Below, piece by piece: positions 22,943 to 33,662 of a stretch of 64,000 bases of DNA. The notes beneath the pieces are model-generated. The model saw nothing but the letters and a program-made list of their open reading frames with translations. It had not been told where the DNA came from and searched no databases. Source of the stretch: Capra hircus. Lineage: Eukaryota; Chordata; Mammalia; Artiodactyla; Bovidae. The first letter of the stretch is position 1. Each line of letters starts with the position of its first letter. The stretch lies in the NCBI RefSeq assembly GCF_001704415.2, contig NC_030821.1, positions 35,447,210-35,511,209 on the forward strand, written 5' to 3'. The position numbers were made by a program, and so were the translations under genes.

Positions 22943-23199
22943 CATACAACAGGACCTAATTCAATAAAAGCATTGATTAAAAAGAGAGATAAACAGACTT
23001 AGGACTCAGACTCACATTTAAGAACACTTCACTTCACTCTGTCAGTGAGTTTAAAACAAGATCCAGAAACAGCATCATCTGGAAAACAGAACAATAGCAA
23101 CAAAAAAGGATCCTGGGCCGGCCTCCAAAACTTCTCATCCAGTCCATCTGAGCAGAGTTTCATGATTTGCACTTTCAATAATAATAATGGCTAATAAAC

Positions 23200-23415
23200 T
23201 ATAACACTATTTGGCAGACACTCCTTCTAAGTGTTTTATGCATAATAGTAACTCTCTAAATTCTCTTCCTAACTCTGTGAATTAGGAACTATTATTATTC
23301 TCCTTTATGATGAGGAAACTATAACTCAGAAAGGTTCAGTAACCTGACTAAGGCCATGGACCTTACGATTTCTGAGTTTGAACCCAGGCACTCAGCCTTC
23401 AGAGTCTGTCTTCAA
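23200..23415 (-). mobile_element. MIR SINE (ancient)
   Basis: Minus orientation: TTCTAAGTGTTTTATGCATA, TAGGAACTATTATTATTCTC, GATGAGGAAACTATAACTCA and GAGTTTGAACCCAGGCACTC. These match the reverse complement of the MIR consensus in order. Confidence 0.85.
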
Positions 23416-23842
23416 TCATTTTGGTCCATTGATTCTCCAAAACAGAAACTGGCTACAAAAGCCCCCGGGGTGATTCTGATGAGCCCAGCTGGACTGGCTT
23501 TTGGAAAGCAAGGCACAGCGAAACATGAGAAGGTGATCATCTCTTGAGCTCTACTGAAGAGAAGGGACTCTGTATGACTCAGCACCTGGCACATGGCAGG
23601 TACAGAATGTTGCTGAGTATATTTTAGGTTGAAGAATTCCACAGAAGCAAGGGTTTGCAAGGAAAAATCTGTTGAGCCTGCTACAGCAGGAAGAAAGTGG
23701 ACCAGAGTGAGTGAGTCATATCAAGTTTTCCATCCCCTTTAAAGGAAAGTGCTAGTAGAGTAAGAGATGCATTATTCTGACCTCTCTTTTTATGTCCTGT
23801 CCCGCTCCTCCATCTTGTGCCTATTTAAGTCATATGCTATCA
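23416..23842. other. Unassigned sequence
   Basis: About 430 bp. Nothing recognised. The frames at 23356-23660 partly overlap the MIR and look like chance. Confidence 0.45.
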
Positions 23843-23960
23843 GGACTTTCCTGGTGGTCCAGTGGTTAAGATTCCATGCTTCCAATGCAGGAGGCGAAGC
23901 TCTGATCCCTGATGGGGGAACTAAGTCAGTTAGCCTATAAATAAATAAATAAATAAATCT
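23843..23960 (+). mobile_element. CHR-like SINE with (AAAT)n tail
   Basis: This short SINE has a tRNA-like head GGACTTTCCTGGTGGTCCAG and GTTAAGATTCCATGCTTCCA, then CTGATCCCTGATGGGGGAAC TAAG, ending in an (AAAT)5 tail at 23938-23959. The layout fits the CHR/SINE2 group of cetartiodactyls and not Bov-tA, because the Bov-A core is absent. Confidence 0.8.
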
Positions 23961-24086
23961 AACTTCTTTAAAATAAAAACGAGTCACACACTATCTTAAT
24001 TATTTGGAGGAGCAAAGCATTCAACTTTTTTTTCTTCTAGCACATCCTTCCTCAAGTTCTATCTTAAAGAAACATCACAGAATACT

Positions 24087-24392
24087 GCTGCTGCTGCTAA
24101 GTCGCTTCAGTCGTGTCTGACTCTGTGCGACCCCACAGATGGCAGCCCACCAGACTCCCCTGTCCCTGGGATTCTCCAGGCAAGAACACTGGAGTGGGTT
24201 GCCATTTCCTTCTCCAATGCATGAAAGTGAAAAGTGAAAGTGAAATCGCTCAGTCGTGTCCAACCCTTAGTGACCCCATGGACTGCAGCCTACCAGGCTC
24301 CTCCGTCCATGGGATTTTCCAGACAAGAGTACTGAATTTATATTAAAAAAAAAAAAAAAGAGTACTGGAGTGGGGTGCCATTGCCTTCTCTG
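24087..24392 (-). mobile_element. BOV-A2 SINE with TSD
   Basis: Dimeric BOV-A2 in minus orientation. It has GCTGCTGCTGCTAAGTCGCT at the low end, a first unit ending CATTTCCTTCTCCAATGCAT, a linker GAAAGTGAAAAGTGAAAGTG, and a second unit ending CATTGCCTTCTC. It is flanked by a perfect 11-bp duplication CACAGAATACT at 24076-24086 and 24393-24403. It is itself interrupted by a poly(A)-type insertion at 24335-24357. Confidence 0.96.
24335..24357 (+). mobile_element. Poly(A)-only insertion with TSD inside a SINE
   Basis: A 23-bp AT-only insert (AATTTATATT then A13) splits the second unit of the BOV-A2. It is flanked by a 10-bp duplication AAGAGTACTG at 24325-24334 and 24358-24367. The form fits a target-primed insertion that copied almost only the RNA tail. 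Confidence 0.8.
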
Positions 24393-24634
24393 CACAGAAT
24401 ACTAAGAGGATATAAAACTCCAAGCAGCTAGTTTCTCTGCTTGTTTGGAAAGCCAGTACATTGCATGTAATGAACACTTTTTGGATAGATGGATTGATAG
24501 ATGCATGCCTGGACGAAAGAATGGACAAAGTGATGCATAGATGTCTAAGAGTTAACCATTACTCATGTCTCCTGTGAATTTGTTAGGACTACCTCTTCCT
24601 CCGGTGAAATACAATATGTTAGGATTACATGCAC

Positions 24635-25090
24635 AGTCCTTGAAATCAGGCAGCTTAGATTTAATCTTACCTCCACCATTTACTATCTGTGTGACCTTGA
24701 GTAAGTGATTTATCTTCCATCAACCTCAGTTTGGGCTTCCCTAGTGGTTCAGATGGTAAAGTATCTGCCTGTAATGAGGGAACCCCAGGTTCAATCCCTG
24801 GGTGGGGAAGACCCCCTGGAGAAGGAAGGGAATGGCAACCCACTCCATTAAAGGAAAGTACCTGGAGAATCCCATGGACAGAGGACCCTGGTGAGATATG
24901 GTCCATGGGGCCACAAAAGTCAGACACTACTGAATGACTAACATTTTCACTTTCAACCTCAGTTTATTCTTTTTTAAACTGGAAAGAATACTATCACTTA
25001 ATCCCATGAGAATAACAGTGCTTGGTTTTAAAGGGTGTTATAAAATAAAATATGTGCTAAGCACAGTATCTGACATGTAAGAGATGCTCA
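24635..25090 (+). mobile_element. MIR SINE split by Bov-tA
   Basis: The 5' part (24635-24732) has CAGGCAGCTTAGATTTAATC, TTACTATCTGTGTGACCTTG and CAACCTCAGTTT. After the Bov-tA it resumes with CAACCTCAGTTTATTC and runs to CTAAGCACAGTATCTGACAT. Removing the SINE and one copy of the duplication restores a continuous MIR layout. Confidence 0.85.
24733..24952 (+). mobile_element. Bov-tA SINE with 13-bp TSD
   Basis: Plus orientation: GGGCTTCCCTAGTGGTTCAG, CAGGTTCAATCCCTGGG, GAGAATCCCATGGACAGAGG and GTCAGACACTACTGAATGAC. The duplication TCAACCTCAGTTT is perfect at 24720-24732 and 24953-24965. The core holds an odd 'attaaaggaaagtac' replacement where TATTCTTGC is expected. Confidence 0.96.
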
Positions 25091-25654
25091 GTTATTAATA
25101 AGGATTTCACAAGGAATGATGTCAGATTTGGTTATTTAAAATTGTCCTTCTCACATCATTTCAGGGTAAAAATTAAACATGCAGGTACTATTTCTTTTGT
25201 AAGGCAAGACTTATTTTGGAACATGAAAGGCAGATGATAGACTTTATTAAAATTGGCATAGCAAGAAAGAAAGAAGGTAGAAAGGAAGAGAGGAAGAAAG
25301 GGGAAAAAATGAAAGAAAAAGATGATCTTTCCTCTTCTGAAAAGCATATCAACATTTCTTTATATTTATGTAATTTGAAAAGTTTGGCTACCACTGATGA
25401 AGTTACCCCAATTATAATTCTCAGCGAGGAAATGAACCGGTCGATTTCTGAGAACACAGTTTGAATCTTTAGAATGTGCTGAGGATTTAAATAGTTCACG
25501 TTCAGAAGAGGGGAAAATCTCAGATTTCGAACTGAGGTCACTTCAACCAGAAAATTCAGTCAATATCCTCCTGGATAAGTTTGTTCTAACTTGTTAAGTA
25601 TGCACATTATTTATTTATTTTAGGATTTATGTTAGTGAATCAGAATCAGTATCA
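25091..25654. other. Unassigned block with purine-rich tract
   Basis: No repeat family named. A purine-only-like tract (GAAAGAAAGAAGG type) runs about 25261-25325. It explains the lysine/glutamate-rich open frames on the plus strand and the phenylalanine-rich ones on the minus strand. Confidence 0.5.
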
Positions 25655-25885
25655 TATTTTAGAGTCAGACAAAACTGCATTTGAATTCTAACTGCAACAT
25701 TTAACAGTTGCATGGCCTTTGAAAAGTTGCTAGAAATAATATACTTCAGGCTCTTCATGGATAAAGGGGAAATCATGATATTATCTTTTGCATCTCCATG
25801 TTGGGGCGATTAAACAAGGTCATACATGTAAAGCACTTGGTCCAAAATCGAGCATACGGTAAGCAGTAAGTAAGTGTTGGCTATA
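25655..25885 (+). mobile_element. MIR SINE (ancient)
   Basis: Plus orientation: TTAGAGTCAGACAAAACTGC, TTTGAATTCTAACTGC, GTTGCATGGCCTTTGAAAAG, a GGATAAAGGGGAAATCATGA block, and TGTAAAGCACTTGGTCC. Diverged but in the right order. Confidence 0.78.
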
Positions 25886-26067
25886 CTTATATTCCCTATT
25901 ACTACTATTTCCACAATATTTCCAGTTCACTTTCTTTATGAAGCACCTAACTCCTACTTTCAATATAAATGCACCATGCCTAACAGGGCAGGAGTCCCTG
26001 GGTTTTGCTTTGCTCAGGATGGACATAGAGCCCACCACATTTACCATCTCTTTTTCCTTCATCTTTT

Positions 26068-26345
26068 CTTTCCTTCTGTTTTACTTTGGAATACAGTTGA
26101 TTTACAGAGTTGTGTTAGTTTCAGGTATGCAGTAAAATGAATCAGTTACACATATACATGTATCTATCTTCTTTTCACATATAGGTCATTAAAAAATATT
26201 GACTAGAGATCCTTGTGCTATACAATAGGTCCTTATTAGCTATCTGTTTTATAAGTTGTAGTGCATATGTCAAATACCAATCTCCCAGTTTATCCCTCCT
26301 CCCCATTCCTGGTAACCAGAAGTTTGTTTGCAAAATATATAAACC
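26068..26345 (-). mobile_element. Ruminant/cetartiodactyl L1 3' end
   Basis: Minus orientation: TTACTTTGGAATACAGTTGA, GTTGTGTTAGTTTCAGGTAT, ACACATATACATGTATCTAT, TTGTGCTATACAATAGGTCC and CCCATTCCTGGTAACCAGAA. It is the reverse complement of the segment type seen at 20530. A short plus-strand L1 piece (26365-26410) may follow. Confidence 0.85.
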
Positions 26346-26401
26346 GCTCCTGCAGCTCAATATTAAAAAACAAACAATCCAATAAAAAAATGGACCAAAA
26401 A

Positions 26402-27012
26402 TCTAAATAGATACTTCTTTCTTCCTCATTTTAGTTTTTCTCTTGCTCTATATCCTGTGACTGGAAGATTTTTCTCTTTACTAAAATGCCTTCAGGCCTT
26501 CTCCCTACCCTGGTATAAAAGTCCTTAACATCTCTGCTCTTCCCCAGAACTCTTTTCTTCCATCTAACTGGAAATGAGAAATACTCCCCTCCCTTCATCC
26601 AGCACTGATTTTTAACTTGTGATTCCATTTCAACAAAACCACTTGCACTAATGCTATACACAATGTAAATAATTCATTAGAAATACGCATTTGTTTGATC
26701 TTTATATACTTGCAGTGTGTCTGCAGTCTATTATCAATCAGGATTCTCGGTTACTGGGGGTAGAGGGGGAATCTTCTTGTTTAAAAAGGTAAAAATGTAA
26801 ACAGCATGAAAATCCATCTGGAAAACACAGAATGCTGGCACAACAAGAGATTCAGAAATCTATATATTTTTACCATCCTCAGTTTATACATGCAGGAAAT
26901 AAATCCCAGCACATTACAACATGGCCACAGAAGGCCTTGCAGCATTCTGGAGTTCAGAGGCAGGCTGGATGTTGGGGATGGAGAAAAGACAGAAGTGGCA
27001 ACCCAGGTATAC
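26402..27012. other. Unassigned sequence
   Basis: About 0.6 kb. No recognised repeat. Open frames here have no domain features. Confidence 0.45.
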
Positions 27013-27136
27013 AGTTGGAGGAGGAAGCGGCAACTCACTCCAGTATTCTTGCCTGGGAAATTCCATGGACAGAGGAGCCTGGCGGGCTACAGGCCATGGG
27101 GTTGCAAGAGTCAGGATGTGACTGTGCACACATCAA
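27013..27136 (+). mobile_element. Bov-tA SINE core, 5' truncated
   Basis: Core only: CAACTCACTCCAGTATTCTT, CCATGGACAGAGGAGCCTGG and a diverged tail GAGTCAGGATGTGACTG. Confidence 0.88.
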
Positions 27137-27164
27137 GTATTCAAGGAAGAACCGAAACTAACTT

Positions 27165-27252
27165 TGCCTTGCTTTTCAACTCATTCCATGAGGCCAGCAT
27201 TATTCTGATACCCAAACTAGAAAAGGATATTTCAAAAAAAAGAAAACTAATA
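27165..27252 (+). mobile_element. Short L1 ORF2 fragment
   Basis: The segment CAACTCATTCCATGAGGCCA GCATTATTC, then CTGATACCCAAACTAG, matches the conserved L1 ORF2 stretch encoding FYEASITLIPKP. The frame is then lost. Confidence 0.75.
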
Positions 27253-27254
27253 GA

Positions 27255-28677
27255 CTGATTTAAATACTTTGAAAAATAGATTAAAAAATTAACCCAGTTT
27301 TAGCAAGAAAATTTTATGGTTCCACAGGGCTATTGATTCAAAGGGGGTGGAGAGAAGAAGAAAATTCAAGAAAGAGACAGCAAAAAGGACAAGTGAGAAA
27401 CTTACTCCAAAGAAGGATTGAAGCAAAGAATGGCTAACACTGCCTATAAGAATTTCCCAAACGTTTGATTGCAGCAGAGAATATTTTATAAAGAGTAGGG
27501 TTAGTGCCACTAGTTCATGAAGATTTTCACGTTGAGCTACCTAGAGGCAGAGCCTGAGATGGGGATTCTGGTCCATGTGATTTAAATGGACTGGTATCCA
27601 GGAAAAAAAATAAAAGAATAAGAATGAGAGAAACACAGCAAAGACTTGGTCCCAGATAGCCCACCCTTGACCGGATCCAAAGAGTGTACTGAGGTTGAGG
27701 TTGCAGCACATAGTGGTCCCACCTTGACAGGAGGGTCTGGGCATCATCAAACTCTGCATCAGTCATCAGATGCTCCTGGGGAGTAAGAGGGTCTAATCTC
27801 CCAGCATCCCTGATTAGATGGATTGTAAGCCAAGCATAATTCTTTGCAGAAGTCCACAGGTTTAAGCTGTTACCTGTAGCACTCACTGAACTCACCCAGA
27901 ACAGCTGTCAAGGAGTTCTGGATATGGCACCAACAGCATCTACTGGAGAGAACACCAAGCAAACACCCTTCCCAAGACATGTAGGGTCAGAGGGATTATG
28001 GAAGTGGAGATGGTTAGGATGGGTTCTAACTATAGTGTTCAAGAACTATTTAGATGATAGAATTGGGAGGATATACACTAATTGTATATGAGGAGCAAGA
28101 GGAGTTTAGTCGATGGACCATAAGAAGTATAAGACTAGACTAGAGTTTCTGGCCCTGGGGAACTGGAGGAATGGTGGGGCCATTTTCAAAGATAAGGAAA
28201 GCAAGAAAAAGAGCAGGACTTGGGGGGAACACATCAATTAAGCCTTGGGGGTTTTCAGTGTGAAAAGGGGATAGACAGCCCGTGGGGTAGCATGCTTGGA
28301 GTTCCACAGGAGTTTCAGGGAGGAGGAGAGTGGGGCCAGGGGCAGGGGAAAGGAGGAAGCCAAATGATCTAGCTCTGAGCCTCTCTTCCTGCTGTCTTGC
28401 CTTGATGCCCCGAGATGAACGTCCTGAGAAAGTGATTAAAACATGGGTAGTATAATGTATTCAAAGATGATCCCAGGAAGCGCAGGTGTGGAAAGAGAAA
28501 GTAGGAAGGTAAAAGAAGCCACAAAGGGCGTATTCCTAAGTAGATTATCTCTGAGAACAGCAGGGCCACAATCTATCAGGGATACTCTGAAGATTTGTGT
28601 AGAACTCATCTCAAATATTTCCCACTGAGTGACAGAAAACTGGAGTATTTTTCTTCCATGTCTGGAACCGAATTGTT
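27255..28677. other. Unassigned block, possibly old interspersed repeat
   Basis: About 1.4 kb. The stretch 28080-28330 (CTGGCCCTGGGGAACTGGAG and GAGCAGGACTTGGGGGGAAC) resembles an ancient mammalian repeat that I cannot name. The 122-codon minus-strand frame at 27527-27895 has a hydrophobic segment near its C-terminal third (LCCVSLILILLFFFLD), but no homology I recognise and no regulatory context. I do not call it a gene. Confidence 0.35.
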
Positions 28678-28691
28678 TGAGGGTGGCCCTG

Positions 28692-28915
28692 AGTACGCGT
28701 GTGCTCACTCATTTCAGTCGTGTCCGACTCTGTGCGACCTTATGGACTGTAGCCCATCAGCCGCCTCTGTCCATGGGATTCTCCAGGCCAGAATACTGGA
28801 GTGGATTGCCATGACCTCCTTCGGGGATCTTCCTGACCCAGGGATCAAACCTGTGTCTCTTACTTCTCCTGCACTGGCAGGCGGGTTCTTAACCACTAGC
28901 ACCACCTGGGAAGCC
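28692..28915 (-). mobile_element. Bov-tA SINE with 14-bp TSD
   Basis: Complete minus-oriented copy, from CATTTCAGTCGTGTCCGACT to a head end AGCACCACCTGGGAAGCC. It carries the longer head spacing (TTACTTCTCCTGCACTGGCA). The duplication TGAGGGTGGCCCTG is perfect at 28678-28691 and 28916-28929. Confidence 0.97.
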
Positions 28916-28929
28916 TGAGGGTGGCCCTG

Positions 28930-30317
28930 TGGGTCAGCTGAAAGAGCTGCTATAGCAGCTGCAGAAGAAAACTCCTGGACAGAGAAGGAGGTACACACAC
29001 TGCCCCCTCGGCTGGCGAACTCAGGCTGGGCCATGGCAACATGGAACAAGGCATCAGTGACTCCTGCCACCGTTGCTCGTTGCTGTTTCATAAATTGAAT
29101 TTCCATGGAGGATTTTTTTTTAAAAGAGGAGATCTGTCTAGAAGAATAAACTGGTCAATAGTCCTATAATCAAAAGTCCACAGCAAAAGGCGCTTGGAAA
29201 CGGACCATTGCCTCCTCTGGTCTCACCTCCAGTTCTCCACGTAATATTAATAGCAGACTCTGGGGACAACCCTCCCATTATCTGGTCTGGGTGAAAGGGG
29301 ACAATGATAGAAGTGGGATAATCGCTGCCATATCGATCGCCTGTGCTAGTGCCTCGTGCCTCCAGGGAGACAGCGCAGCTTTCAGTGCCTATTAGCAGTT
29401 GTGTCTTTCAACCTCCTGCTCAGCCCGGCAGTGAGAGTCCATTGGAAGCCCCGGCTTCAATTACTTCATAGGCATGTAGCCTGGGTGAACTGGAGCTCAT
29501 GGTCCCACATATTGAAGCTGGGAATTGCGCTTTCCCCCAGTGCGAGGACAAGCAAAGAATGGCATTCCGTAAGCTAGAGCCCGGTGTGGCAGGGAGGCAG
29601 GGAGGCCCACCCACCAATTAGCCAGGCAGCTGTGGCCATCAGTCAGGTACGACCTGGGATCTCAGCTTTAGGTCACACCTGGACCCTGCCATGGAAATCA
29701 CACTGAAACCTGTCTCCAGAGGAGGGTTGGGACAGCTAACCCCACAGCGGGCAAAGGCTACCGCCCAGCAAAGGCATTCAACTCCACAACCCGGATAGGA
29801 AGGACCCTAGGACCAACATGGCATTGAAAATAGGTACTAAGAAAAGAATCGTTTGCTTGCATTCATTTCTAGGACATTCTTGGAGAAGACTTCTAACTTC
29901 CCAGGGAAATCAGATATGAAAATGACAATAAAATGTATTGGCTCTTTATCACCTGCCGTGATGCTGAGCCTCCTTACTGTGGTTGAGAGAAGGGGTCCCC
30001 TTTGATACTTCAACATTTCCTTTAGGTTAGCCTAAGGCCTAATGAGAGGTTGTAATAATCTGCCACTTGGTTGTGTTTGGTAAAAAAAAAAAAGTCACCA
30101 TGGCAATTTACCTCAGTCATTACTGCAGTTCTTATTATGCTCTTTGTATAACAGGTAACATCCTTATTAATTTGTGGATTACTATTAACCTCCACCTTCC
30201 CCGTTATTTTCAACACTCTCTTAGACCACAGAAACACACCCAAACATTCATTCTTCTGGGCCTGTAACTGAGGCCTTCTACTGTGAGTCTCCATTAAGGG
30301 TGATGTACATGGTGCTT
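28930..30317. other. Unassigned block with a GC-richer patch
   Basis: No repeat recognised over about 1.4 kb. The stretch 29330-29690 is richer in G+C and CpG than its surroundings and holds a CCATTGG box (29439-29445). It might be a conserved noncoding element, which sequence alone cannot show. Open frames at 29356-29617 have no recognisable domain. Confidence 0.35.
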
Positions 30318-30435
30318 CAGAGCCGGGCTCTAGAGCCAGACTGCCGGGGTTAGATTCCTGCTCTCTCATTTATGGGCCACACAACATTAGGTAACTTATT
30401 TAACCTCTCTGAGTCTCAATTTCATCATTAGTCAG

Positions 30436-30548
30436 ATGGCAACCCACTCCAGTATCCTTGCCTGGGAAATCCCATGGACAGAGAAGCCTGGAGGGCTACA
30501 GTCCATGGGGTTGCGAAAAGAGCCAGACATAAATTAGCAACTAAACAA
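30436..30548 (+). mobile_element. Bov-tA SINE core, 5' truncated
   Basis: Core only: GGCAACCCACTCCAGTATCC, CCATGGACAGAGAAGCCTGG and AGAGCCAGACATAAATTAGC. It lies in the MIR. No clean duplication was read. Confidence 0.9.
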
Positions 30549-30615
30549 CGACAGTAATAGATGAGGATAGTAGTACCTGCCTAATAGAATTGCTAGGGCC
30601 CTCGGAACCATGCAT

Positions 30616-30895
30616 GCTGCTGCTGCGGCTGCTAAGTCGCTTCAGTCGTGTCCGACTCTGTGCGACCCCATAGACGGCAGCCCACCAGGCTCCCCCATCC
30701 CTGGGATTCTCCAGGTAAGAACATTGGAGTGGGTTGCCATTTCCTTCTCCAATGCATGAAAGTGAAAAGTGAAAGTGAAGTCACTGAGTCATGTCCAACT
30801 CTCAGCAACCCCATGGACTGCAGCCTACCAGGCTCCTCCGTCCATGGGATTTTCCAGGCAAGAGTACTGGAGTGGGGTGCCATTGCCTTCTCCGT
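30616..30895 (-). mobile_element. BOV-A2 SINE with 12-bp TSD
   Basis: Full dimer in minus orientation: GCTGCTGCTGCGGCTGCTAA at the low end, linker AAAGTGAAAAGTGAAAGTGA, and end GGTGCCATTGCCTTCTCC. The duplication GGAACCATGCAT is perfect at 30604-30615 and 30896-30907. It inserted into the MIR. Confidence 0.97.
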
Positions 30896-31008
30896 GGAAC
30901 CATGCATAGAACAGGGCTAATTTTTATCTCATTACTGAGACTGCTCTACTTCTCCTCTCTCCATGGCCTGTGGTCACAGGTGTAGTTACTGAAGTACCCT
31001 TGACCATA

Positions 31009-31150
31009 ACCCTGGAGAAGGAAATGGCAAACCGCTACAGTATGCTTGCCTGGAAAATCCCAAGGACTGAGGAGCCTGGTGGGCTGCAGTCCCAGGACTT
31101 TCCATGGGGCTGCAAAGAGTAGGGCATGCCTGAGCAACTAACAGACTTCA
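31009..31150 (+). mobile_element. Bov-tA SINE core, 5' truncated
   Basis: Core only: CCTGGAGAAGGAAATGGCAA, TGAGGAGCCTGGTGGGCTGC and GCATGCCTGAGCAACTAACA. It carries a small extra segment (AGGACTTTCC) near 31095. Confidence 0.88.
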
Positions 31151-32048
31151 CCGTGAAGGCCTCATCAGCTGCTCCATGAATGTGTGATGCAGTTGGACCA
31201 TGGGGCAAAGAGAAGAGTGAAGACTTCTGGGAGGCTAGTAGAAGGGCAGAGTACGTCTCTAGTCCATACCAGCCCACAGCGGAGATGACCCAAAGAACTC
31301 ACCACACAATGGAGCAAATGAGCCCTTGATTCTGGAAAAAGGAGAGCAGTACCTACAGGTGAGAGCAAAGGTGATGAGCACCACCCTGGGTCGGAGGAGG
31401 GAGGCAGGAACCCAAGCCAGATAAAACTGCTTTTCAGAAACCATCATGGGGTCAGGAGAAGTCATGTCATCCTCTTTCTCCTCTTCCTGCCCATCATCAT
31501 CCCCACCTCCCTGCCCCAGCCATGCTGCTGGCAGACCCTGCTCTCTGGGGAGGGCTTAGAAACCTGGCCTTCTGGAGCTGGGTGGGGAAAAACAGCCCTG
31601 TTAATTCAGTGCCTGGAGACTTCCTCTTTCCTGACTTCACATTTCCAGGAGCAGGTCCATTGTTCAGCCTTGCAAACAGTGATCACAGGAGGGAATTTAT
31701 CATAGTCCAGCACAGGCCAAGAAAACACTATACAAGAACATTTGGAAGGTTCACAAAGTGGTGAAAAAAGCACCCCCCACTGTTAGGGTAGCTACAGGGG
31801 TTTCTAACTGTTTTGGCAAATGAATTGCTTTTGAAGGCAAATGTTTACATGGAGGCCTAAAAAGTATAAAAACACAGAATGCAGGGCTGCCCTACTGAGA
31901 TACGGGCCTACAGACCTATTGGCTTCGTCTCCTCGGGTCCCTCAGGAAGATCTGGAGAAGCACCCGTCTCCAGGGAACACACTTTGGAGGAAAGTGCTCT
32001 GGTGCATGAGGGACAAAGAGAAGAGAAAGCAGGGGCCCCATGCTCTGG
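31151..32048. other. Unassigned sequence
   Basis: About 0.9 kb of mixed composition without a recognised repeat. Several short frames overlap on both strands (31165-31465, 31522-31764, 31841-32166), a sign of chance rather than coding. Confidence 0.4.
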
Positions 32049-32345
32049 GGCCCCTGTATTAGATTCCTTGGGCTGCAGTGACGAAGGGCACAAACTGAGT
32101 AGCTTTAACAACAGAAATCATCTCACGGTTCTGGAGGCTAGAAATATGAGGTCAAGGTGTCAGTAGTGTTGGTTCCTTCTGAGAGTTAGGAGGGGAGAGT
32201 TTATCCGACATCTCTCTTCCAGTGTCTCGTGGTTTACTGGCAATCTTTGGTGTTCCCTGCTTTGTAGATGCATCGACGTATCTCTGCCTTCATCTTTGCA
32301 TGGGGTTCTGTTTATATTATGGGACTGTGTCCATATTTTCTTAGA
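32049..32345 (-). mobile_element. MaLR-type (MLT1-like) LTR
   Basis: Minus orientation: GTATTAGATTCCTTGGGCTG, AACAACAGAAATCATCTCAC, GGTTCTGGAGGCTAGAAATA and a CTCTGCCTTCATCTTTGCAT block. Solo, diverged. Confidence 0.65.
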
Positions 32346-32371
32346 GAAATGCACATGTGGACATAGGGGCT

Positions 32372-32637
32372 AAGGGAAGGGTGGGATGCATTGGGAGATT
32401 GAGATTAACATATATATGCTATCATGTGTAAAATAGATAGTTAGTGGGAACCTACTATAAATATAAACCACTGGAACCTCAGCTCGGTACTCTGTGATGA
32501 CTTAGATGGGTGGGATAGGGTGTGGAGGGAAGAAGGGAGGTCCAAGAGGGTAGGTCCAATACGTATAGTTGATTTACTTCAGTGTACAGCAGAAACTAAC
32601 ACAACATTGTAAAGCAATTACATTCCAATAAAAAAAA
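32372..32637 (+). mobile_element. Ruminant/cetartiodactyl L1 3' end
   Basis: Plus orientation: GGGAGATTGAGATTAACATA, GTAAAATAGATAGTTAGTGG, a GTACTCTGTGATGACTTAGA block, and CAGCAGAAACTAACACAACA, ending ATTACATTCCAATAAAAAAA. Confidence 0.85.
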
Positions 32638-33662
32638 GAACCAATCAGAGCTGAAGAATATAATAAGTGAAATTTTAAAATAAATTGAAGAGAATCGATA
32701 GCAGATTAGATAAACATATAAGCAATCTGGAAGAAAGAATAATAATCACCCAATAAGAACAGCAGAAAGAAAAAAAGAATTTAAAACCATAAAGACAGTT
32801 TAAGGGATCTTTGGGACAATATCAAGCATATTAACATTCACATGGTAGGAATCTCAGAAGGAGCAGTGAAAGAAAGGGGTAGAAAACTTATTTGAATAAT
32901 GACAGAAAACTTCCCTAACCTAGGAAAAGACAAAGATATCCAGAGGCAAAAAGTACAGAGTCCCAGCAAAATGAACCCCAAAAGATCCACACCAAGGCAT
33001 ACTGTAAGTAAAATGGCAAATGCTAAAAATGGAGAATTTTAAAGGCACAAAGAGAAAAACTAGTTATATGCAAGGGAACCCTCGTAAGACCATCAGCAGC
33101 AGATTTTTCAGCAGAAACATTGTAGGTCAGAAGGGAGTGGCACAGTATATTTAAAGTGCTGAAAGGAAAAAACTTACAACCAAGAATTTGCTCCTTTCAA
33201 GGTTATCATTTGGAAGTAAAGGAAAGACAAAGTTTTGGAAATTAGCAAAGCTAGTCTCTAAAATCACTAAACTGGTCTCATGAGAAATGGTAAGGATCTT
33301 CTTTAAGTAGAAAATTAAAGGTCACTTTTCTACTGTGACCTAGAAATAACAAAATAAATAAAAGAAAAAAATATCATGGTAAAGGCAAATATATAATAAA
33401 GGCAGTGGAGCAGCCACTGAAAAGCTACTATGAAGGCTAAAAAACAAAAGTAGTAAAATCAACTATAATAAATAAAGGATACACAAGATAAAAGGATATA
33501 AAAAATGATGTCAAAATATTGGGAGGGTACATGGGGCATATGTAGTGCTTTTAGAACACATTCAAACACAAATGCTAGCTTAAAATAAACTGCTACATTT
33601 ATAGATTGATATCTATTATCCTCTGATTCCTGGTTCCTGGTAACCAGAGGATCGTAGATATC

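Larger units (their letters stand above)
30318..30940 (+). mobile_element. MIR SINE interrupted by two younger SINEs
   Basis: The MIR start is clear at 30320-30435: GGCTCTAGAGCCAGACTGCC, GGGTTAGATTCCTGCTC, then CTTATTTAACCTCTCTGAGT. It resumes at 30550-30615 (ATAGTAGTACCTGCCTAATA) and again after 30895 (AGAACAGGGCTAA). Bov-tA and BOV-A2 sit in the gaps. Confidence 0.88.

Noticed and set aside
25216..25464. Possible charged coiled-coil protein (KEGRKEERKKGEKMKEKD)
   Set aside because: The composition is produced by a purine-rich low-complexity tract.
27527..27895. 122-codon minus-strand frame with a hydrophobic segment
   Set aside because: No recognisable domain, a low-complexity stretch drives the hydrophobic run, and a different frame is open over the same DNA. 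Nothing supports expression.
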